Assembly (NCBI RefSeq): GCF_964229645.1
Contig: NZ_CAXREX010000312.1
Span: 1 to 18,818 of the forward strand
Length of the DNA: 18,818 nucleotides
Direction: 5' to 3'
Origin: Nioella sp964229645
Lineage (GTDB): Bacteria; Pseudomonadota; Alphaproteobacteria; Rhodobacterales; Rhodobacteraceae
Shown here: in pieces, positions 14,922 through 18,818 of the stretch
Layout: the number at the start of each line of letters is the position of its first letter
Position numbering within the stretch: the stretch's first letter is position 1
Notes under the pieces: generated by a model
Seen by the model: the letters and a program-made list of their open reading frames with translations, nothing else
The model's database searches: none
Told to the model about the DNA's origin: nothing
Program-made: the position numbers and the translations under genes

Positions 14922-14949
14922 CGATCTATTTCTTCGCTGGAAATAACCG

Positions 14950-14963
14950 CAGCGGTCCCGCTG
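14950..14963. promoter_or_regulatory. Palindrome in the RR2 leader, possible operator
   Basis: CAGCGG and CCGCTG form perfect 6-bp arms around TC, 42 bases upstream of the RR2 start codon. It could be a dimer binding site or an mRNA hairpin. The statistical support is modest for a region this long. Confidence 0.25.
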
Positions 14964-15217
14964 AACGATCAAGGTGCGAAGTAGTTACACCATCATTACG
15001 CGCTGACATCTGCGCGACAGTTACCGAAGTAGTCCACAATTGGCACAATGACGACTGGCAAGAGGTATAGGAGATTACACCAATCGGCTATGCAAATTGC
15101 ATCCAAAGACAACAACCCACCATTAAGTATACATATAGATTGTGATCATATCGAAGGATAGTGAAACGGGCTCCAAGTATCACAAAATGCTAAGAACCTT
15201 TACCGAAAACATAGGTG

Positions 15218-16291
15218 TCATCCGCCCGTTGCCCGTTCAACCCGCGCCAACACTTCCGGGGCAAGAGCGGGGTTTTCCCGCGCCTGTTCGACCGCCGCGC
15301 TCAGCGCGGCCCGGGCGATCGGGCTGAGATCAGCCTCGGCAAGTTCGGCAAGGAGGGCATCGGCGTCGAATGGGTCGCCGTGGCCTGCATCCGCTTCTTC
15401 CAGCTCTGCAGCTGCGGCGCCATCAACATCCTCTTCCGCCGCATCCTCCTGGGTGGGTTGCTCGCTGTCTTCAGGCGCCTCTGACGGCGCTGCCTCGGCC
15501 TGCGAAGGCTCCTCTGTGGGCTGATCCGTTGTTTCCTCCACGGGGGCATCCATGGTCGCAGCGGCCAATTGCGCCTCCAGCGCCGCAATGCGGGCCAGGC
15601 TGGCGTTCAGTTCTTCTGCAAGCCCGTTCATGGCGGCCTGCTGCTCGGCATCGGCGGCGTCAGCGCTAGCCAGTGCCCCCTGAAGCTCTGCCACCTGGGC
15701 CTGCAACGCGGCAGCGCTCGCCTCGGCCTCCTGCGCCCGGGCCTGCAAGGCTGCCGTCTCGGCCTGTCCCTCCATCGCGGTGGCAAGGTTGGTCTGCGCC
15801 ACGTCCCGCGCGACAACCGCCGCGTCGCGATCGCCTTCTGCGGCGGTCAGCGCTGCCTGAAGATTGGCGACCTCGTTTTCCAACTCGACGATGCGGCCCA
15901 GTTGCGCGGCGTCGCCTTGCGGGAAATACCCCTCGCCCGAGCCCGTGGCGCCGCCTGCCGGGGTCACAGTTCCACGCTGACAGTCCCATTTGCCCGCATC
16001 CGGGCCGGAATCGATCTGAAGCCCGGTCTCGTCGATCAGGTAGGTCTGCCCCGCCTGCGAGATCGCATAGACCCCATCGGCCAGCATGGTCACGGTGCCG
16101 GACCCATCGGCCAGCTGATCGCCGGCGATATCGAAGCGCAGGGATCGCCCGTTGACGAGGCAGTCAAAGACCACACGCTCGGAGGCGCCAGCAACAGGCG
16201 CGTCTTCCGGCGGCCCGGCGAAAGCAGGGGCAGACAGAAGGGCAACGGATGCCAGCAGGGGCAGACGGACGGATACACGGGCCTTGGACAT
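15218..16291 (-). CDS. Secreted coiled-coil protein with acidic linker, function unknown
   Basis: I do not recognise this 357-residue protein. A signal peptide (1-25) ends at APAFA, so it is exported. Residues 35-110 form a small globular region with two cysteines (Cys44 in VFDCLVNG, Cys104 in KWDCQRG) that may form a disulfide. Residues about 129-246 are a long Ala/Leu/Glu/Gln-rich coiled coil (for example LGRIVELENEVANLQAAL). A Pro/Glu/Thr/Ala-rich acidic linker follows (about 249-309), then a short helical tail (310-357, ALLAELAEADLSPIARAALS onward). The layout suggests a periplasmic or envelope scaffold or tether. The start has GGAGG just upstream. It lies 72 bases after ppsA on the same strand, with no clear terminator between, but no functional link is evident. 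Confidence 0.85.
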   Translation of the reverse strand: MSKARVSVRLPLLASVALLSAPAFAGPPEDAPVAGASERVVFDCLVNGRSLRFDIAGDQLADGSGTVTMLADGVYAISQAGQTYLIDETGLQIDSGPDAGKWDCQRGTVTPAGGATGSGEGYFPQGDAAQLGRIVELENEVANLQAALTAAEGDRDAAVVARDVAQTNLATAMEGQAETAALQARAQEAEASAAALQAQVAELQGALASADAADAEQQAAMNGLAEELNASLARIAALEAQLAAATMDAPVEETTDQPTEEPSQAEAAPSEAPEDSEQPTQEDAAEEDVDGAAAAELEEADAGHGDPFDADALLAELAEADLSPIARAALSAAVEQARENPALAPEVLARVERATGG

Positions 16292-16363
16292 GGGGCCTCC
16301 CTATTAAATGCAGAACTGAAATCGAACGCCCTGAATTGGACGCCTCCCTTGCAAGGAGCCTAG

Positions 16364-18763
16364 TCAATCCTGTCCCGTCTGCAAAGCCTCCGCCTTGGCC
16401 ACATGGGTTTTCACGGCCGCGAAGCTGTCGGGCGTGACGGAGATCGAGTCGATCCCTGCCTCGACCAGCAGTTGCGCGAAGGCCGGGTTGTTCGAGGGTG
16501 CCTGGCCGCACAGCCCGATCTTGCGCCCTGCCGCGCGGGCCTTCTCGATCACCGTGCGGATCATCCACAGCACCGCCGGATCGCTTTCATCGAAGAGGCT
16601 GGCCAGCCGGTCGCTGTCGCGGTCCACGCCCAGTGTCAGCTGGGTCAGGTCGTTCGATCCGATCGAGAATCCGTCGAAGCGGTCGGCGAATTCCTCGGCG
16701 CGGATGACATTGGCCGGGATCTCGCACATGACGAACACGTCAAGCCCCGCCTCACCGCGTTCCAGCCCCGCACCCTTCATCACGCCAAGCACCCGGTCTG
16801 CTTCGTCCGGGGTCCGGCAGAAGGGGATCATGACCGCAACATTGGCAAAGCCCATCTCTTCGCGAAGGCGCTTGATCGCCTTGCATTCCAGTTCGAACCC
16901 CGGCTGGTAGGCCGGATCGGTGTAGCGCGACGCGCCGCGGAAGCCGATCATCGGGTTTTCCTCGTTGGGCTCAAACGCCCGCCCGCCCAACAGGTCGGCA
17001 TATTCATTGGTCTTGAAATCGCTCATGCGAACGATGACCGGATTGGGATAGGCAAAGGCCGCGATATGCGACAGGCCAAGCGCCAGCTGATCGACGAAAT
17101 AGTCGCCCTTGTCGGCATAGCCCGCAGTCAGCGCCTCGATCTCGGCGCGCTCGGCAGGGTCGGAGACCTTGTCGAACTCGATCAGCGCCATGGGATGCAC
17201 CTGCACCGCGTTGTTGACCACGAATTCCATCCGCGCGAGCCCCACCCCATCGGCAGGCAGCCGCCACCAGCGGAACGCGGCCGACGGGTTTGCCATGTTG
17301 AGCATGATCTTCGTGCGGGTCTGGGGCAGGGTCGAAAGGTCAAGCTCTTCCACCCCGACCTCGGCCAGCCCTTCGTGGATCAGCCCTTCCTCGCCCGCGG
17401 CACAGTTCACTGTCACGTCCTGCCCGTCATGCAGCAGATGCGTGGCGTTGCCGGTGCCCACGATGGCGGGCACCCCCAGTTCGCGGCTGACGATGGCTGC
17501 GTGCGACGTGCGCCCGCCATGGTCGGTGATGATCGCGGCAGCGCGTTTCATGACCGGCACCCAGTCGGGGTCGGTGGTCGAGGTGACAAGGATCGAGCCA
17601 TCGACGAACCGGTCGATATCGGCCACGTTCTCGATCAGGCAGACCCGGCCCGTGGCAACCGCGTTGCCGACCGACAGGCCCTTGGCCAGAACCTTGCCTT
17701 CGCCGCTGACCGAGTAGTTGCGCAAAGCGCCCGCCTTGCGCTGGCTTTCCACCGTCTCGGGCCGGGCCTGCACGATGAACAACTCGCCCGTGTCGCCATC
17801 ACGCGCCCATTCCATGTCCATGGCGCAGCCATAGTGACGCTCAATGGTGGCCGCCATACGCGCAAGCGACAGGATTTCCGCGTCGCTCAGCACCCAGGCC
17901 GCGCGCTCGGCTTTCGACGTGGGCACATTGCGCACAGGTCTGGCGCTGCTTGCATCGAGGATCATCTTGATTTCCTTGGCCCCTCGCCGCTTGCCCACGA
18001 TTGGAGTCAGGCCCTTGTCGTCGAGGAAGGGCTTGAAGACCTGGTATTCGTCGGGGTCGACCGCCCCCTGCACCACGTTTTCACCAAGCCCCCAGGCCGC
18101 GTTGATCAGCACCACCTTGTCGAAGCCCGATTCCGTGTCGATCGAGAACATCACGCCCGAGCCGCCGGTATCGGCGCGCACCATGCGCTGCACGCCCACG
18201 GACAGTGCCACGCCCATGTGATCGAAGCCCTTCACCTCGCGGTAGCTGATCGCCCGGTCGGTAAAGAGCGAGGCAAAGCAGCGGCGGCAGGCGGCCAGAA
18301 CGTCCGCCCCACCTGAGACGTTGAGGAAGGTTTCCTGCTGGCCTGCGAAACTCGCGTCGGGCAGGTCTTCGGCGGTGGCAGAGGACCGCACGGCGACCGC
18401 GACATCGGCCTTGCCGGCGGTCTCGCTGAGCCTGGCGTAGGAGGCAAGGATGTCGGCCTCGATATCGGCAGGCCAGTCGCCCGCGACGATCGCTGCCCGG
18501 ATCGACGATCCGGCCTCGGCCAGCGTGATCTTGTTGGACTTCCAGCGCGCCAGCGTGTCCGCGATGTGCGCCTCAAGATCATTGGCCGCGATAAAGGCAC
18601 GGTAGGCCCCCGATGTCGTCGCAAAGCCGCCCGGCACGGCGATCCCCTGCCCGGCCAGTTCCTGCACCATTTCGCCAAGGCTGCTGTTCTTGCCGCCAAC
18701 CAGCGCCACGTCGGCGCGGCGCAATTCTTCGAATCCGATCACGTTGGGGGTGCTTGCGGTCAT
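16364..18763 (-). CDS. ppsA: Phosphoenolpyruvate synthase (pyruvate, water dikinase)
   Basis: This enzyme converts pyruvate, ATP and water to phosphoenolpyruvate, AMP and phosphate, the first step of gluconeogenesis from three-carbon substrates. The 799-residue protein has the full three-domain layout: an N-terminal ATP-grasp nucleotide-binding domain (LVGGKNSSLGEMV, 21-33; RSSATAEDLPDASFAGQQET, 126-145), a phosphohistidine domain with catalytic His421 in GGRTSHAAIVSRELGVPAIV, and a C-terminal PEP/pyruvate barrel (NPMIGFRGASRY, 603-614; MCEIPANV, 679-686; FSIGSNDLTQLTLGVDRDS, 699-717; GLCGQAPSNNP with Cys752). The length matches the family. The ATG at 18763 is preceded by AGGAGG at 5 bases, a near-perfect ribosome-binding site. 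It complements glpX found elsewhere in the window. Only 55 bases of upstream DNA are visible, so its promoter cannot be judged. Confidence 0.97.
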   Translation of the reverse strand: MTASTPNVIGFEELRRADVALVGGKNSSLGEMVQELAGQGIAVPGGFATTSGAYRAFIAANDLEAHIADTLARWKSNKITLAEAGSSIRAAIVAGDWPADIEADILASYARLSETAGKADVAVAVRSSATAEDLPDASFAGQQETFLNVSGGADVLAACRRCFASLFTDRAISYREVKGFDHMGVALSVGVQRMVRADTGGSGVMFSIDTESGFDKVVLINAAWGLGENVVQGAVDPDEYQVFKPFLDDKGLTPIVGKRRGAKEIKMILDASSARPVRNVPTSKAERAAWVLSDAEILSLARMAATIERHYGCAMDMEWARDGDTGELFIVQARPETVESQRKAGALRNYSVSGEGKVLAKGLSVGNAVATGRVCLIENVADIDRFVDGSILVTSTTDPDWVPVMKRAAAIITDHGGRTSHAAIVSRELGVPAIVGTGNATHLLHDGQDVTVNCAAGEEGLIHEGLAEVGVEELDLSTLPQTRTKIMLNMANPSAAFRWWRLPADGVGLARMEFVVNNAVQVHPMALIEFDKVSDPAERAEIEALTAGYADKGDYFVDQLALGLSHIAAFAYPNPVIVRMSDFKTNEYADLLGGRAFEPNEENPMIGFRGASRYTDPAYQPGFELECKAIKRLREEMGFANVAVMIPFCRTPDEADRVLGVMKGAGLERGEAGLDVFVMCEIPANVIRAEEFADRFDGFSIGSNDLTQLTLGVDRDSDRLASLFDESDPAVLWMIRTVIEKARAAGRKIGLCGQAPSNNPAFAQLLVEAGIDSISVTPDSFAAVKTHVAKAEALQTGQD

Positions 18764-18818
18764 CTCATCCTCCTCATGCGCAAATGGCGCCGGTTCGAGG
18801 GGACGCTAACGCACCGCG

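Larger units (their letters stand above)
14909..15217. other. 309-base intergenic region upstream of RR2
   Basis: This non-coding and relatively AT-rich region, especially 15085-15210, must contain the RR2 promoter. Visible elements are a 6-bp-arm palindrome CAGCGG-TC-CCGCTG (14950-14963) near the RR2 start, two copies of CGAAGTAGT (14977-14985 and 15025-15033), and two copies of TTACACCA (14985-14992 and 15075-15082). I see no convincing open reading frame and no clear terminator for the secreted coiled-coil gene that ends at 15218. Confidence 0.5.

Noticed and set aside
13369..15217. Shared short words (TGCCAATTG, GGTATAGG, CAGCGGTC) in the upstream regions of RR1 and RR2
   Set aside because: By a simple count, two regions of about 270 and 310 bases are expected to share two or three 8-mers, and often one 9-mer, by chance, so a common operator is not supported.
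16292..16363. Palindrome CCTTGCAAGG between ppsA and the coiled-coil gene as a terminator
   Set aside because: The symmetric core is only 10 bp with no loop, the flanks do not pair, and no T run follows.
16403..18316. A 637-codon plus-strand open frame opposite ppsA
   Set aside because: It is an antisense shadow in high-GC DNA; the minus strand encodes complete PEP synthase with all motifs.

Overview
The window reads as chromosomal DNA of a high-GC alphaproteobacterium, most likely a member of the Rhodobacterales (roseobacter/rhodobacter group). The reasons are the GC-rich codon use throughout, the tight hom - glpX - recJ order that I know from that group, the style of the proteins, and the type of two-component genes. 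Almost every base is in a gene or a short intergenic gap. I see no insertion sequence, CRISPR array, rRNA or replication origin.

Layout. 1-2613 (minus strand): a TetR-family regulator with a clean palindrome just upstream of its start, then an M24/creatinase-fold hydrolase whose metal ligands are lost, coupled by an ATGA overlap to a nitrilase-superfamily hydrolase that runs off the left edge. 2687-7165 (plus strand): a small lipoprotein, homoserine dehydrogenase (hom), class II fructose-1,6-bisphosphatase (glpX) and the RecJ nuclease. 7282-7356: tRNA-Glu(UUC) with a recognisable promoter. 7492-8340 (minus): an FkbM-type methyltransferase with visibly lower GC than its neighbours. 8577-9056 (plus): a type II 3-dehydroquinate dehydratase with a variant active-site loop. 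9069-10211 (minus): an Old Yellow Enzyme of the YqjM type.

10281-14908 is a signalling island. It holds a 850-residue hybrid histidine kinase (periplasmic sensor, PAS, HisKA, HATPase, receiver, HPt). Upstream in the same operon lies a secreted pterin/molybdopterin-binding-fold protein resembling PruR of Agrobacterium. Two NarL/LuxR-type response regulators follow, converging on each other across a strong shared hairpin. The simplest reading is a periplasmic ligand-binding protein that informs a membrane kinase, whose terminal HPt then feeds one or both regulators. This is the part of the window most likely to be an incompletely described system.

15218-18763 (minus): phosphoenolpyruvate synthase (ppsA), followed by a secreted protein with a long coiled coil and an acidic linker. 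PpsA and GlpX are both gluconeogenic enzymes but lie in separate transcription units.
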